Source: Candidatus Thorarchaeota archaeon (GTDB lineage Archaea; Asgardarchaeota; Thorarchaeia; Thorarchaeales; Thorarchaeaceae). From it: a DNA stretch of 64,000 bases. The stretch's first letter is position 1. The number at the start of each line of letters is the position of its first letter. The DNA is taken from NCBI GenBank assembly GCA_016839345.1, contig JAEOUL010000108.1:1-64000 (forward strand), read 5' to 3'. The notes below the pieces were generated by a model. The model was given only the letters and a program-made list of their open reading frames with translations. It ran no database searches and was not told the DNA's origin. Below, piece by piece: positions 42,191 through 52,772 of the stretch. A program made the position numbers and the translations under genes.

Positions 42191-43276
42191 TTATTCAGAA
42201 GGAAGTAAGTAGAACTCATCTTCAAGCAGAAGACCATGCACTGTAGACCCAGTCTCTATGGATTCATCAAGGAGTGCCTCATCAATTTCTCGAATATTAA
42301 AACTCTCAGAGTCCATCAACTGCACAGGCTGCCCATAAACCCGAGTAGTCACCATGAACTCTCGTCTATCGGACTTGGCTGCTAGAAATTCCAGTGTTCG
42401 CCATTTCGAGCTTTTGGGATTCATTGTGAACCTTTCTCTCTGAATGAGGTCGAAACAGGTGAGACCACTCTTACCCATTGCCATTACTTGACAAGGTCTT
42501 TCAAGCACCTTTACAAAATCTCCTATCATGAACTTGTTAAGGCGAATCAAGATAGTTATACGGTATTTTTCCTTGCCGCCCTTATCTTGACCAATCAATT
42601 TGTAGTTGTCTTTCCTTGGAGCTAAATACCGAGATTCTAGATCCTTAGCTATAGAACGACAAAGATGTTCCGAACCGATTTGGAAATCAAGACCAAATTT
42701 GTCACTGCTGATTTTAGTTACGAAAGCTTTGTCATCAGCACCATATTCTAATATTGTCATGTTAGTAACTGTACGAACAATATCATCTTCTTCTTCATCG
42801 GTAAGCGGACGTCCATCTGCACGAATTTGTAGTATTGCCTCATGGTATCCGCCACTCATCATGGCACACGTGTCACATGTTCCATATGAGAAACGTACCT
42901 CCACCTTGTGTTCTTCCTCATGGGGGGATAGATCTTCATGAGACCTACCTAGTGCAGTCAGGATGATATGAAGAACTCTGTCAAGTCGTTTCTCTTCTTC
43001 AATTGTGAGTTCAATATCAGATACAAGTGATTTCACTTCGTGATCTAGAAGGATATCAACCTGAAGAGGCCAAAGATCATCAGACTCTGAAACATCCACT
43101 GTCATCTTTTTCCACCCGCCTGGTACTTTCACAGAACCACACCTTTTGCAGGCTAGGAGTGTCAATGGCGATGAAACCTCAATCAGAGGATGTTTTTCAT
43201 CATAGCACTTAGCACAGAGACCTTCCAGTACAGCTGGATTTCCACATTGATAACAGGGTGCTTTCAATTGAACCAT
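42191..43276 (-). CDS. nmd3: 60S/50S export-adaptor homologue NMD3
   Basis: The protein has 361 residues. The N-terminal zinc ribbons are CYQCGNPAVLEGLCAKCYDE and LLACKRCGSVKVPGGW; a third CDTC near residue 138 belongs to the same region. The remaining part (eIF5A-like and OB-like domains) has IRLNKFMIGDFVKVLERPCQVMA split around the loop. In eukaryotes NMD3 accompanies pre-60S subunits; the archaeal role is presumably in late large-subunit maturation. Confidence 0.9.
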   Translation of the reverse strand: MVQLKAPCYQCGNPAVLEGLCAKCYDEKHPLIEVSSPLTLLACKRCGSVKVPGGWKKMTVDVSESDDLWPLQVDILLDHEVKSLVSDIELTIEEEKRLDRVLHIILTALGRSHEDLSPHEEEHKVEVRFSYGTCDTCAMMSGGYHEAILQIRADGRPLTDEEEDDIVRTVTNMTILEYGADDKAFVTKISSDKFGLDFQIGSEHLCRSIAKDLESRYLAPRKDNYKLIGQDKGGKEKYRITILIRLNKFMIGDFVKVLERPCQVMAMGKSGLTCFDLIQRERFTMNPKSSKWRTLEFLAAKSDRREFMVTTRVYGQPVQLMDSESFNIREIDEALLDESIETGSTVHGLLLEDEFYLLPSE

Positions 43277-43386
43277 TCTGAAAATATCTTGCTTTGCTTA
43301 AAATCTGGACTATTGTTACAATCTAATTGATAGGAACAGGTCGTACGGTGAGATGGTGGAGGTTGCACCCCCATTTTCAGTTTCAA

Positions 43387-43683
43387 TCAGAGTTTGACCC
43401 ATTGTGCGTGTGGGTGTCCTTCAATATATAGCACAGCTTGCTCATGGACTAGTCCAGCGTTGATAGCAGCTTTTACAGTCTTCTCACCAATCATATTTAC
43501 TATAGTCGCTTTCTCAAGGTGTTTCATACAGGTCTTCAGGTCTACGAGATCTCCACCATAGAATTCTTGACTGATTTTAAACTTGATATTTCCGTGTTTT
43601 AGCGTCTTACCTAGAAGTGGTTTATCACACAATGCAACAACATAATGTTCATGGGTTTCGTTGACACGCATGTAGACCTGAGC
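43387..43683 (-). CDS. DUF424 family protein
   Basis: The protein has 98 residues from ATG 43683. AQVYMRVNETHEHYVVALCD, LGKTLKHGNIKFKISQEFYGG, and IVNMIGEKTVKAAINAGLV are typical of DUF424, an archaeal family commonly placed beside aIF2-beta. The longer frame to 43818 overlaps the aIF2-beta zinc ribbon and is not needed. The function is unknown; a translation-linked role is inferred from neighbours. Confidence 0.85.
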   Translation of the reverse strand, partial: AQVYMRVNETHEHYVVALCDKPLLGKTLKHGNIKFKISQEFYGGDLVDLKTCMKHLEKATIVNMIGEKTVKAAINAGLVHEQAVLYIEGHPHAQWVKL

Positions 43684-43705
43684 CATTCTCAACACCACTC
43701 CAAGA

Positions 43706-44119
43706 TTAGACGGGTCTGATTGATGTTCGCGCACCGCAAGCAGTACATGCGAGGTAATATGCGCCCCCATCCTTCGTGATATCAGTGTCAGGACGAGTAC
43801 AGACGGGACATGTGACATACGAATCTATGTAGCGATTTAAGACATCGTTCAGTTGAGTGTCTTCGAATTTTCCATTGAATAATGCATTACTACCCTCTAT
43901 ACTTCCTGCCGTTCCCAATTGGCCCGACACAAATTTCAGAACCTCTTTCCCTGGACGGTTGAGGATGTTTATTATTTCTTGAAAATTCTGCCAAATACTT
44001 CTGTTGCCCTGAACCATTATTTGTACATCAGGAACCTTGAATCTCTCTCCTGATCTCTTAAAGGCATCTTCAGGCACTTGTGATCTTGCACGATTCAGAA
44101 GACTGTCGTAGTCGTCCAT
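43706..44119 (-). CDS. Translation initiation factor aIF2 subunit beta
   Basis: The protein has 137 residues. N-terminal helices, the central alpha/beta domain with QNFQEIINILNRPGKEVLKF and LGTAGSI, the VTCPVCTRPDTDITKDGGAY and ACTACGA zinc ribbon complete the family pattern. It is part of the ternary complex that brings initiator tRNA. The DUF424 gene follows after 22 bp. Confidence 0.96.
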   Translation of the reverse strand: MDDYDSLLNRARSQVPEDAFKRSGERFKVPDVQIMVQGNRSIWQNFQEIINILNRPGKEVLKFVSGQLGTAGSIEGSNALFNGKFEDTQLNDVLNRYIDSYVTCPVCTRPDTDITKDGGAYYLACTACGARTSIRPV

Positions 44120-44187
44120 ACATCAACTCTCTCCTAAATGCTATTGAAGGTATTGCTCTGACAGACACAGATTGGACTATCATCGTT

Positions 44188-44889
44188 CTAAATATCCGAG
44201 GGTCGAAAATGACCTATTGGTTTCTCAATTATATACCCGTCAGCAACAAGTCCCCATAATTTTGTCTGTACTTTATCAGGGTCTTTCCCTTTCTCCTCAA
44301 AGTATGCAACGATATCTTTCAGGGGGACTCCTACATCTGAGCCCTCGAGCTGGACATAACTAACGATATCTTTTGCAAGTCCTTTGACTGAAGTGGGTGA
44401 TTGAGAAACCATTGAGGTAAGTATTTCCTGTTCGACATCTTGATTGTCTTCATCTGTACTAGGCATCGTGACGCCGCTTCGGGTCAGAATTGCCTTGTAG
44501 CGCTCTGTAAGATGAAAACTCATGTAGTTTGGATTAGTTATCTCCCTGACGATTTCTGGCTCTATGAAGATTTCACCTCCATACTCACGAACCCTGCCAA
44601 CAACCAATGCGAGAATGTTTTCCTTTACCCCCTCCAATAGGGCCATGTCCATCTCACTCCACGCTTTGACTCTAATTGTTTCAGTTCCATCGTCTAAAGT
44701 AATACTCTCAAATTTCTTTTTTTTAGATTCATCACTGCTGTAGAACTTGTTGACCACAAATCCAACCAATACAACTCGTCTGAGCTCGACACCAAAAGGC
44801 GATTTCACATGTTTTCCAGTTGCTGTTTCAAGTGTGCCATTGACAATATCAGATATGGATGCTCTGACAGCCGTAATTCTCTCTTGCAT
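44188..44889 (-). CDS. RPA32-like single-strand DNA-binding protein (OB fold plus winged helix)
   Basis: The protein has 233 residues. The OB fold spans about 35-125 (RRVVLVGFVVNKFYSSDE, ITLDDGTETIRVKAW, ILALVVGRVREYGGEIFIEP), followed by a linker and a C-terminal winged helix with VPLKDIVAYFEEKGKDPDKV and LVADGYIIEKPIGHFRP. This layout equals RPA2/RPA32. It lies next to fen1, fitting replication or repair. Confidence 0.87.
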   Translation of the reverse strand: MQERITAVRASISDIVNGTLETATGKHVKSPFGVELRRVVLVGFVVNKFYSSDESKKKKFESITLDDGTETIRVKAWSEMDMALLEGVKENILALVVGRVREYGGEIFIEPEIVREITNPNYMSFHLTERYKAILTRSGVTMPSTDEDNQDVEQEILTSMVSQSPTSVKGLAKDIVSYVQLEGSDVGVPLKDIVAYFEEKGKDPDKVQTKLWGLVADGYIIEKPIGHFRPSDI

Positions 44890-44947
44890 TCAACCGACCC
44901 TGTTTGTGACTTGTGGACGTTGATATATATCCTAACCTATTTCTATA

Positions 44948-46009
44948 TCATCCAAAAAAGTCGGAGAGTGAGCTTTGACGAGTTGCGCCAAGTGATTCTT
45001 CGAGTCGCTCTAAAGATCTATGTACTCTAGACTCAGCAAAATCATGTTCATTGCAGAGGATTCTAACAATATCATCTGGTTTTGGTTCATTCCATTTGGG
45101 ATGCTCTAATTCAACCTTTGGAGGATTGAGGAAAATATCACGTATCTCCTCATAGGGAATCTCATTGATTATACCGTACTTTTGTCGGTCCTTGGGTTTT
45201 TTTGAAACCTTGAAGGTTGATAGAATCCCTTCGATATTCTCATGTTTTTTAATGAGTTTTAACGCAGATTTCGGACCAATGTCGGGAACTTTATCATTGT
45301 AATCTGTTCCAACAAGAATTGCAACATCAATTAGTTGTTCTCGAGTGATTTCTAAAATACGGAGATTATCATCTAAATCAATAAGCTGTGGTTCTATTGT
45401 TTTATATGCCTGTGAACGTGCGATTCTTCGCCTCCCGGATATTGATAGATTTCGAATCATCCGTGGACAGTTATAGAGTAGTGAATCATTGTCTTGACTG
45501 GCACTTGCCCACACTAGGTTTTCACGCGCCATCTGTGCTGCAACAGCCTCCCCCTCAGAAGGTGCCTGGATAACCGGGATTCCTAGAGCTGTGAGAAGTC
45601 CTTTGCTTTCATCGATCATTGGACTAGTTAGTCTTGAACTTGCTTGAGCTGCTTTTCGGGCATCCTCAATCCGTCCTTCTGCCTTGGCTGTTTTCCATTC
45701 TTCATATGCAGTATCACGAATCTCTCTCCGTTTCTGCTGCTCCTTGGCTTTCAGCTTGGGAGCTTCACCGTCAAATACGTAGACTGGTTTTATTCCATTT
45801 TCAAGTAAATTCAAGTTGCGATAGAAGAGTCCGCTGAGGTGACTAGTGACTCTTCCTTCCCTATCCTTGAGAGGGGTTCCATCTGGTTGTCTAATAGATG
45901 CAAGAAAAGCGTAGATTGTGTTGAATGCATCAACAGCTATTCTCCTATCTGAGAGATCGCTGAGGGAGAGAGACGTTGCATTAACAATGTCTCCAAGCTT
46001 TGTACCCAT
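44948..46009 (-). CDS. fen: Flap endonuclease FEN1
   Basis: The protein has 353 residues. It removes 5' flaps of Okazaki fragments. The N-terminal nuclease region ([37 protein letters not shown]), internal region with [16 protein letters not shown] and SQDNDSLLY, and H3[22 protein letters not shown] are intact. The C-terminus ends in QSSLSDFFG, a good PCNA-interacting peptide. Confidence 0.97.
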   Translation of the reverse strand: MGTKLGDIVNATSLSLSDLSDRRIAVDAFNTIYAFLASIRQPDGTPLKDREGRVTSHLSGLFYRNLNLLENGIKPVYVFDGEAPKLKAKEQQKRREIRDTAYEEWKTAKAEGRIEDARKAAQASSRLTSPMIDESKGLLTALGIPVIQAPSEGEAVAAQMARENLVWASASQDNDSLLYNCPRMIRNLSISGRRRIARSQAYKTIEPQLIDLDDNLRILEITREQLIDVAILVGTDYNDKVPDIGPKSALKLIKKHENIEGILSTFKVSKKPKDRQKYGIINEIPYEEIRDIFLNPPKVELEHPKWNEPKPDDIVRILCNEHDFAESRVHRSLERLEESLGATRQSSLSDFFG

Positions 46010-46165
46010 AGAATCTGCTCCTTTGACAGTATAATAATGGGTTTAAAACCGGCATATATCCTTCTGTTGAAACACCACTTCGACAGATTTATAATAACTC
46101 ATCAGCACGCCCCCAAAACTGGTACCATTGGTGCCAGTAAACCTTCTGGTGATAACTTGACAACT

Positions 46166-46333
46166 ATGAGAGCTATTAGGTGTACTTCATGTCACGCTTC
46201 TGTTTCTCCGCAAGAGAGTGCTGTGAAGTTTCAGTGTCCGTCTTGTGGTGAGTTCACAATCTGGCGTTGTGAGTCGTGCAGACGATTCTCAAATAGATAC
46301 ACCTGCCCCAATTGTGGGTTTGAAGGGCCATAG
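46166..46333 (+). CDS. Small zinc-ribbon protein (DUF1610-like)
   Basis: The protein has 55 residues from ATG 46166. Four CX2C pairs (CTSC, CPSC, CESC, CPNC) form two zinc ribbons, with the ending FEGP. The homologous small zinc-finger gene precedes EF1-beta in many archaea. An upstream in-frame start at 46037 adds 43 residues that do not resemble the family; a ttataataa box at 46088-46096 also favours the shorter form. Confidence 0.85.
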   Translation: MRAIRCTSCHASVSPQESAVKFQCPSCGEFTIWRCESCRRFSNRYTCPNCGFEGP

Positions 46334-46355
46334 GCGAGTTTTGGAGAGATAAAGA

Positions 46356-46622
46356 ATGGCAAGAGTAGTTATGACCCTTAGGATTATGCCAGATGACGTG
46401 GATGTTAATCTCGATGACTTACTTGAACGAATAAAGACTGTGATTCCAGAAGGAACAGATCTTGGAGCCACAGAAACACAGCCAGTCGCATTTGGCCTTC
46501 AGGCTCTTCGAATGAATCTCTCAAGAGATGAGTCAATGGGTGGCACAGATGACATCGAAGCAGCAATCAGTACTGTAGAGGGTGTATCACAAGTCGAAGT
46601 TGAAAGAGTTTCCAGAATGTAG
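46356..46622 (+). CDS. ef1b: Elongation factor 1-beta (aEF1B)
   Basis: The protein has 88 residues and is the guanine-nucleotide exchange factor for aEF1A. MARVVMTLRIMPDDVDVNLD, TDLGATETQPVAFGLQALR and a C-terminal VEGVSQVEVERVSRM define the family. It starts 22 bp after the zinc-ribbon gene. Confidence 0.96.
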   Translation: MARVVMTLRIMPDDVDVNLDDLLERIKTVIPEGTDLGATETQPVAFGLQALRMNLSRDESMGGTDDIEAAISTVEGVSQVEVERVSRM

Positions 46623-46813
46623 TCGGCGCGAATCTCTAAGACGCATTAGATTGAGCTTAGACGCCTTATGAGAGTCATAAACCAGTTCGATATTGGGTTA
46701 TATTGGTCGCCAAAGAAACATTGAATAGCGGAAACAAGACGGATTTCAATGATTTTACGAGATCCATCCGGTTTCTCATACTATAAAATGGTATAGGAGG
46801 ATATTCTCAAGCA

Positions 46814-49018
46814 ATGGTCGAAATTATTCTTAAAGTCGCAGAGGCCGAGCACAGAGACATTGGTAGGTTTATAGTCCGTATAGACGCAGTGTCCATGGAG
46901 AAACTTGGAGTTAGGACTGGAGATATTATTCAGATTAAAGGTAAACGAGTGACTGCAGCAATTGCATGGCCAGCGTATCAGGGCGATAAAGGAAGAGAAA
47001 TTATCAGGATGGATGGTCGAATTCGCAGAAATGCAGGTGTAAGCCTTAGTGAGAAAGTGACTGTTGCTAGGGCGGAGGAAGAACCTGCGAAGAATGTCAC
47101 CTTAGCTCCTACCTCGGTTCCAATCCGTCCGGAACCTAGATTTGAAGAGTTTGTAAAAAGAAAGCTACTGAACTGCCCAGTAACGACTCAGGATACTGTG
47201 TTCATTCCTATTCTGGGCAGGGCAATTCCATTCAAAGTAACATCAATCAAACCAGCTGGAACTGTTGTAGTCCAGCATTCAACAATTCTCGCAATAACTG
47301 AGAAACCAACTGGAGATGTTGTTGGTACAGCACAAGTTACCTATGAAGAAATAGGAGGACTCTCTGATGCCATCCAGCGAATTCGGGAGATGGTAGAGCT
47401 TCCAATGAAGCATCCTGAAATTTTCAAGAGGTTGGGTATCGATCCACCTCGAGGATTAATTCTTCATGGACCACCTGGTACAGGAAAAACACTCCTAGCT
47501 AAGGCAGTCGCTGGAGAATCTGAGGCTAACTTCGTACACATTAACGGTCCGGAGATCATGTCAAAATTCTATGGTGAATCGGAACAGAAACTCAGGAAGA
47601 TTTTCGAAGAGGCAGAAGAGAACGCTCCAAGTATCATATTTATTGATGAGCTAGACGCAATCGCGCCTAAGAGAGAAGATGTACAGGGCGAAGTAGAGAG
47701 GAGAGTAGTTGCACAACTATTGGCTACAATGGACGGATTGAAGGTCCGAGGGCAAGTTGTTGTGATTGGAGCCACTAATCGTGTAAATGCGCTTGATCCT
47801 GCGCTTAGACGACCGGGCAGATTTGACAGGGAGCTAGAGATTGGCGTTCCTGATGAAACAGGGAGATTGGAGGTTCTCCATATCCACTCTAGAGGCATGC
47901 CTTTGACTTCAGAGGGTGAGGGAACCGTAGACCTTCAACACCTTGCTAAGATTACTCATGGATTTGTGGGTGCGGACCTCAATGCACTATGTAGAGAAGC
48001 AGCAATGAAAGCGCTCAGGAGATATCTACCTCAAATCAACCTTGCTGAGGAGGAGATACCGCAAGATGTGCTCGATAAACTTGAGGTCCATAATGGAGAC
48101 TTTTTAGAGGCGCTAAAAGAAATCCAGCCATCAGCAGTGCGAGAGGTCTTTATTGAAGTCCCAGATGTGAAATGGAGCGATATCGGAGGACTTGATGAAG
48201 CCAAACAAGAACTCAAAGAGGTTGTTGAGTGGCCTCTAAAGAAGCCAGAATCATTTCGTAGATTAGGAATCACACCGCCAAAAGGTGTCCTCGTGTTTGG
48301 ACCTCCAGGTTGTGGAAAAACGCTTCTCGCAAGAGCTGTTGCAACTGAGAGTGAAGCGAACTTCATTAGCGTCAAAGGTCCAGAGCTCATATCGAAATGG
48401 GTAGGAGAAAGTGAGAAAGCTATTCGCGAAGTGTTTAGAAAAGCTCGAACAGCAGCTCCTGCAATAATATTCTTCGATGAGATTGATGCACTAGCCCCAA
48501 CTCGAGGTGCTGGCGATGGTCCTGGAGCTGTTCATAACCAGAGAGTAATCAGCCAACTTCTAACAGAGATGGATGGTTTAGAGTCAATGAAAGACATCGT
48601 AGTAATTGCTGCAACAAACAGACCTGAACTAATTGATAAAGCACTCCTAAGAACAGGGAGATTTGATAGATTCGTCTATGTTGATGCTCCTGATGCTGAA
48701 AGTAGGAAGGCAATATTTGAGATATATACAGCAGATATGCCACTTGATGATGGTGTGAAGGCAAAAATGGGCAAGCTCGTCGAACTCACAGAGAACTATG
48801 TGGGTGGAGATATTGAAGCAATCTGTAGAGAGGCGGGAATGAGAGCCTTGCGTGAGGATATGGACACTGAGAAAGTGGACTGGAAACATTTCGAGGCTGC
48901 TATCGAGTCTGTACATTCATCAGTGACCAAAGAGATGTTGGAACGATATCGACAGATGGACCAGACATTACGCAGAACGGTTGAAGTGGATCCTTCAACG
49001 CATGCCATGTATGGATAG
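46814..49018 (+). CDS. cdc48: Cdc48/p97/VCP-type AAA ATPase
   Basis: The protein has 734 residues. The N domain (about 1-180) carries the double-psi barrel; D1 has Walker A GPPGTGKT and Walker [14 protein letters not shown]2 has GPPGCGKT and [12 protein letters not shown], with arginine-finger regions RRPGRFDRE and RTGRFDRF. It unfolds and extracts substrate proteins, probably for the proteasome. A TATA-like actataaaat lies at 46778-46787 and AGGAGG at 46796-46801. The C-terminal tail ends with HAMYG. Confidence 0.97.
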   Translation: MVEIILKVAEAEHRDIGRFIVRIDAVSMEKLGVRTGDIIQIKGKRVTAAIAWPAYQGDKGREIIRMDGRIRRNAGVSLSEKVTVARAEEEPAKNVTLAPTSVPIRPEPRFEEFVKRKLLNCPVTTQDTVFIPILGRAIPFKVTSIKPAGTVVVQHSTILAITEKPTGDVVGTAQVTYEEIGGLSDAIQRIREMVELPMKHPEIFKRLGIDPPRGLILHGPPGTGKTLLAKAVAGESEANFVHINGPEIMSKFYGESEQKLRKIFEEAEENAPSIIFIDELDAIAPKREDVQGEVERRVVAQLLATMDGLKVRGQVVVIGATNRVNALDPALRRPGRFDRELEIGVPDETGRLEVLHIHSRGMPLTSEGEGTVDLQHLAKITHGFVGADLNALCREAAMKALRRYLPQINLAEEEIPQDVLDKLEVHNGDFLEALKEIQPSAVREVFIEVPDVKWSDIGGLDEAKQELKEVVEWPLKKPESFRRLGITPPKGVLVFGPPGCGKTLLARAVATESEANFISVKGPELISKWVGESEKAIREVFRKARTAAPAIIFFDEIDALAPTRGAGDGPGAVHNQRVISQLLTEMDGLESMKDIVVIAATNRPELIDKALLRTGRFDRFVYVDAPDAESRKAIFEIYTADMPLDDGVKAKMGKLVELTENYVGGDIEAICREAGMRALREDMDTEKVDWKHFEAAIESVHSSVTKEMLERYRQMDQTLRRTVEVDPSTHAMYG

Positions 49019-49039
49019 AGATGTTAAGGTGGAAACAAA

Positions 49040-49300
49040 ATGGCACCATGGAATGCAATGCCTATGACAAATTTGGTTGTATCGATTGTCAAGAAGCGGC
49101 GAGGAGTCATTCTTGATGACGAACTTGTAAGAGCACTGAAGAAGGAACTTGGGACCGAACCTAGCGAGGCTGAGTTAAATGCGGCTCTACTTCAACTAGA
49201 GATTAATGGCCTAGTTCACGTGAGTCAGATTACAAAAACAAAGCGTCGGATAGAGGTCATCTCTGAGGAACACACATTCCTTGCAGTGGATGAGGACTGA
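49040..49300 (+). CDS. Small winged-helix-like protein downstream of Cdc48
   Basis: The protein has 86 residues. The helix-turn-helix-like part VVSIVKKRRGVILDDELVRALKK... and PSEAELNAALLQLEINGLVH are followed by beta-wing residues QITKTKRRIEVI. No named family is recognised. It starts 21 bp after cdc48, so it could be a substrate adaptor or DNA-binding partner (inference). Confidence 0.7.
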   Translation: MAPWNAMPMTNLVVSIVKKRRGVILDDELVRALKKELGTEPSEAELNAALLQLEINGLVHVSQITKTKRRIEVISEEHTFLAVDED

Positions 49301-49329
49301 TTGGATAGTATAAATAGGTGAATACCCGG

Positions 49330-49791
49330 ATGACTGGGAAAAGAATCTTGGCAGCGGGAAAATTCGATATCCTTCACCTTGGTCACATTGCATATCTCAA
49401 GCAAGCGAAAGAGTTGGCTGGGGATGATGGAGAGTTGATTGTTGTTCTAGCGCTTGATAAAACAATAGAGCGGGAGAGAGGTGCTCCACCAGTATTCCCT
49501 CAAGAACAACGACGCAAGATAGTAGAATCCTTAGCAATGGTGGATGAAGCTGTCATTGGGCTTGACACCAATGATCACACGATTATTGTGGATCAGATTA
49601 AGCCAGATATAATTGCCTTAGGATACGATCAGTATACCGATGTCAGCGCTCTTGAGAGCCATTTCATGGAGAAGGGCCTGGAAACAAAGATTGTGCGACT
49701 TGAGAAGCGTGATGCGGACGGTCTCTGTTCATCAACGCAGATTAGAAAGAGAATAATTGATTATTACAGAGAGAACGGAAGACCCTTGTAA
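49330..49791 (+). CDS. ribL: FAD synthetase / cytidylyltransferase-like protein (RibL type)
   Basis: The protein has 153 residues from ATG 49330. The HXGH motif is in AAGKFDILHLGHIAYL, followed by LIVVLALDKTIERERG, FPQEQRRKIVESL and a closing SSTQIRKRI loop (ISSTxIR type). Archaeal RibL adenylates FMN to FAD; glycerol-3-phosphate or phosphoethanolamine cytidylyltransferases are close relatives. TATA-like gtataaata lies at 49307-49315. GTG 49318 is an alternative start. Confidence 0.83.
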   Translation: MTGKRILAAGKFDILHLGHIAYLKQAKELAGDDGELIVVLALDKTIERERGAPPVFPQEQRRKIVESLAMVDEAVIGLDTNDHTIIVDQIKPDIIALGYDQYTDVSALESHFMEKGLETKIVRLEKRDADGLCSSTQIRKRIIDYYRENGRPL

Positions 49792-49795
49792 TATT

Positions 49796-51232
49796 TTAGA
49801 TTATCAGTTCTCCCCGTGCTTCAGCTTCACGATTGATTATTGCTCGTCTTTCTCGACGCGCGAACTCCCAATTCCAAATCACGTATGCTACAGCTGTGAG
49901 CATTCCGATGAGTAATAAGCCTAAGATGGTCTGCCACCATTGCAATGGGAAGTGTGCGAAGAAATCAGGTAAAGGACCTTCAATAAAGTACGGCCAGTTA
50001 CAAAGAATACCGAGTATGTAGAGGAAGCCCACAACAGTAATCTGTTTTACATATCCAATTGCATGTTCATCCTTGTCAAAGAGAACCACAATGATTCCAA
50101 GCCAATACAGGTACCAAGGCATGACCCAACGGAACACAAAGAGTATCCCAGGAAGTAGGTATAGATAGAAAGGCTTCAGCTCGAGTAATTTCATCCGGAT
50201 AGACTTCCCCGCGAAATCAGACTTGGCGGGGAGATAAAGAGGGATAGTGTAGAGCATGAAGAACGCATAGATGACAAGTGGAATCAATGCTGGAAGCCAG
50301 ACATGGTATGATACTGGAACGGTAGAAAAATCGGGCGTAGCATATGCTAAGCCTGGAAACAGGGGATTGATTATGTACGCACTGTAGGTTGATGTATTGA
50401 GGAAATGAGATAGTAGTGAGTCAAAACTGGCTCCAAAGAGCAATGGAATCACAGACATCGTCATTGACAAGAGGAACCAGACAGATGAGAGGGGGTTTCC
50501 TAGGAAAAATATTGGAAACGCTACTGCAGGGTAGATCTTTGTTTGTACCCCAAGACCTAGAGTGAACATGGCTTTTCCATGCTGTTTTTCTTTCCAAAGC
50601 ACAAACGACATTAGAAGTAGGCAATCTACGATGGATTCGAGCTTCCCGGCTCCAGCTGCCATACTAAGGCCATAGATGAAATAGCCTCCAAAAAACATTC
50701 TTGCCCAAAATTTGGTCTTTATCTTATCGCGAAGCAGAATCGCTAACAGAACCAGGTTTAGATTGAATACAAGTACAAGAATGAAATTCAACCATAATTG
50801 TTGTAATTCTCCAGCTCCTGGAAATAACCACGTGGCTATCGCAAAGAAGAACAACCCGAAGACAGGATATTCATAGCTCACATCAGCAAGGTAACTAGGC
50901 AGTATATGTTCTCCATCATCAAAATTCCATTCTGGATGTAATTCATCAATTAGTTCAACCAGGGTTGTGTCATTCAATTGATAGACACCAAAACCATAGA
51001 TCCAGAATGCTTCACCGTACATCTCATTTCGGTTTCTGTCTCGCTGGATGACAAGAGCATCTGCAATTGGAATGGCAATTAATGAAATCACCAGACTAAG
51101 CACTAGATACTTGCGGTATTCATAGATGCTTAGACTAATTGCAGAAAGCAATACCCGGTCCACCGTGTCATGTGGCGGAAACGCAGTAAATAACCTTTGC
51201 TGGATGATGCATGGCAATGGTAATATAGTCAA
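49796..51232 (-). CDS. Multi-pass membrane glycosyltransferase-like protein (GT-C, DUF2029-like)
   Basis: The protein has 478 residues and about ten TM spans. The pattern of an acidic loop early on (RDRNRNEMYGEAFWIYGFG, HPEWNFDD, SYEYPVFGLFF) followed by AAGAGKLESIVDCLLLMS and a VQTKIYPAVAFPIFFLGNP segment resembles polyprenyl-linked mannosyltransferases of the GT87 group. It may add sugars to lipid-linked glycans at the outer face. The start is uncertain because the first 35 residues are not conserved-looking. It is divergent from the acyltransferase gene. Confidence 0.65.
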   Translation of the reverse strand: MTILPLPCIIQQRLFTAFPPHDTVDRVLLSAISLSIYEYRKYLVLSLVISLIAIPIADALVIQRDRNRNEMYGEAFWIYGFGVYQLNDTTLVELIDELHPEWNFDDGEHILPSYLADVSYEYPVFGLFFFAIATWLFPGAGELQQLWLNFILVLVFNLNLVLLAILLRDKIKTKFWARMFFGGYFIYGLSMAAGAGKLESIVDCLLLMSFVLWKEKQHGKAMFTLGLGVQTKIYPAVAFPIFFLGNPLSSVWFLLSMTMSVIPLLFGASFDSLLSHFLNTSTYSAYIINPLFPGLAYATPDFSTVPVSYHVWLPALIPLVIYAFFMLYTIPLYLPAKSDFAGKSIRMKLLELKPFYLYLLPGILFVFRWVMPWYLYWLGIIVVLFDKDEHAIGYVKQITVVGFLYILGILCNWPYFIEGPLPDFFAHFPLQWWQTILGLLLIGMLTAVAYVIWNWEFARRERRAIINREAEARGELII

Positions 51233-51300
51233 TACGAGTGGTCGACATCCAACTCACCAATATCTCTTAGAAAGAGGAGGAACTGACCCTGGAAGAGTTC

Positions 51301-52758
51301 ATGAAAAACAGCAGATCGTATGCGATTGCAGCCTGGATTCTGATTCCAATTGCAACATTAGTCTTTGAATGGGTTTGGACCGTGTTATTTGGTTCAAGCC
51401 AGTACATACTGAAGAATCTTCTCTTATTCATCCTCTTACTGGTAATAATCAATATCTCATTCAAGATAGTTGTCCCGCGATACAAGAGGGTAAGAATGCT
51501 GGGTGTTGGGCTGGTTTGGCTCATTCTTTTTGTCATCTTCGATGTTGCATATCACAACTATCTACTATCCATTCAGATAAATGCGCTCTTAATGGACTAC
51601 AACTTGTTCACAGGTGGACTCAGGGGACTCATACTGTTAACAATGTTATTTGGACCGTTCTTCATGGTGAGGACTCACATTGGAGATCCTGATCCCATCA
51701 GCATGCCAATTGGTAAAATGGTAACAATTGGTCTTTTGCCTTCGAGTCTGAAGATTGCATACTATAGAAGAAAGGGAGCTGAGATAGGTGAAGGTGTATC
51801 AATTGGACCTCTGTCAATACTTGATTGCAAGAAGATAGTGATTGGTGACTTTGCAGAGATTGGAATGGCCTGCATGATCAAAGCCAATGAGTTTGTCATG
51901 GGTCGATATTCTAGTCTTGGAATGCTTGTGATAATTGACACCCACAAGGTGGTCATTGGCGAGGAAGTTACGATTCAAGAGCAGGTGTTCATTGGAGGAC
52001 TGAAGACAGACAAATCTGAGATTGAGATTGGTGACCTGTCGATGATTTTCACTCGGAGTTTCATTAATCCAACTCATCCTATTAAGATTGGAAAAAGGGT
52101 TGGGATAGGAGGCTCAAACTTTCTATTCACGCATGGAACATGGCAACCCATACTGGAGGGTTTTCCTGTGGCGTTTGGTCCAATCACAATCGAGGATGGG
52201 GTATGGTTTCCATGGCGTGTCTTTGTGCTCCCCAATGTCCACATAGGAAAGGAGGCTACAATAGGAGCGGGGTCTGTGATTAACCGTGACATTCCAGCCC
52301 GGAGTCTTGCAGCTGGAATTCCAGCAAAAGTCCTCCGAACGGATAAAGAGTACATCAAGAGATACTCTGATGCTGAGAAGCGAGAAATTCTCAAAACCAT
52401 GCTGAGCGAATTTGTTGGATATCTTCGAATTGTGGATTGGAAGGTAGATGATCCTGAGCTTCAAGAGGACTATGCCAGTGCTACGTTTCGTACACCTAGA
52501 GGTCCTTCGTCAAGGGAGGACAACCAAGTCATATTCCTATTCGAGAACAAGGAGAGCGTTTGGAAAGAGGTCAATGAAAGAGCCTTTGTGATAACCCTCT
52601 TCGCTCTGGAAAAACAAAAAGCATCGGAGTTAGAGCAGGTTGGTTCTTGTTGGTTTGATTTGGAGAATAGTACTTGGGGTGGAAACCGAACGAAAGTCAG
52701 TTTGGTTGTATTCAGGTGGCTTTCTCGATATGGACATTGGATGAAGTATAGCTCCTAA
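51301..52758 (+). CDS. Membrane protein with left-handed beta-helix acyltransferase domain
   Basis: The protein has 485 residues. Four or five N-terminal TM spans (about 5-135) precede a hexapeptide-repeat domain (about 155-350) with IGEGVSIGPLSILDCKKIVI, IGDFAEIG, IGKRVGIGGSNFLF, and the ending IGAGSVINRDIPARSLAAGI, PAKVLR, typical of O-acetyltransferases. A C-terminal region of 130 residues is without a recognised domain. It is probably involved in acetylating surface glycans; it precedes a polysaccharide-deacetylase-like gene by 14 bp. Confidence 0.82.
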   Translation: MKNSRSYAIAAWILIPIATLVFEWVWTVLFGSSQYILKNLLLFILLLVIINISFKIVVPRYKRVRMLGVGLVWLILFVIFDVAYHNYLLSIQINALLMDYNLFTGGLRGLILLTMLFGPFFMVRTHIGDPDPISMPIGKMVTIGLLPSSLKIAYYRRKGAEIGEGVSIGPLSILDCKKIVIGDFAEIGMACMIKANEFVMGRYSSLGMLVIIDTHKVVIGEEVTIQEQVFIGGLKTDKSEIEIGDLSMIFTRSFINPTHPIKIGKRVGIGGSNFLFTHGTWQPILEGFPVAFGPITIEDGVWFPWRVFVLPNVHIGKEATIGAGSVINRDIPARSLAAGIPAKVLRTDKEYIKRYSDAEKREILKTMLSEFVGYLRIVDWKVDDPELQEDYASATFRTPRGPSSREDNQVIFLFENKESVWKEVNERAFVITLFALEKQKASELEQVGSCWFDLENSTWGGNRTKVSLVVFRWLSRYGHWMKYSS

Positions 52759-52772
52759 TATGGTGACACACC

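Noticed and set aside
43387..43818. 143-residue version of the DUF424 protein
   Set aside because: The first 45 residues overlap the zinc ribbon of aIF2-beta in another frame; the family starts at ATG 43683.
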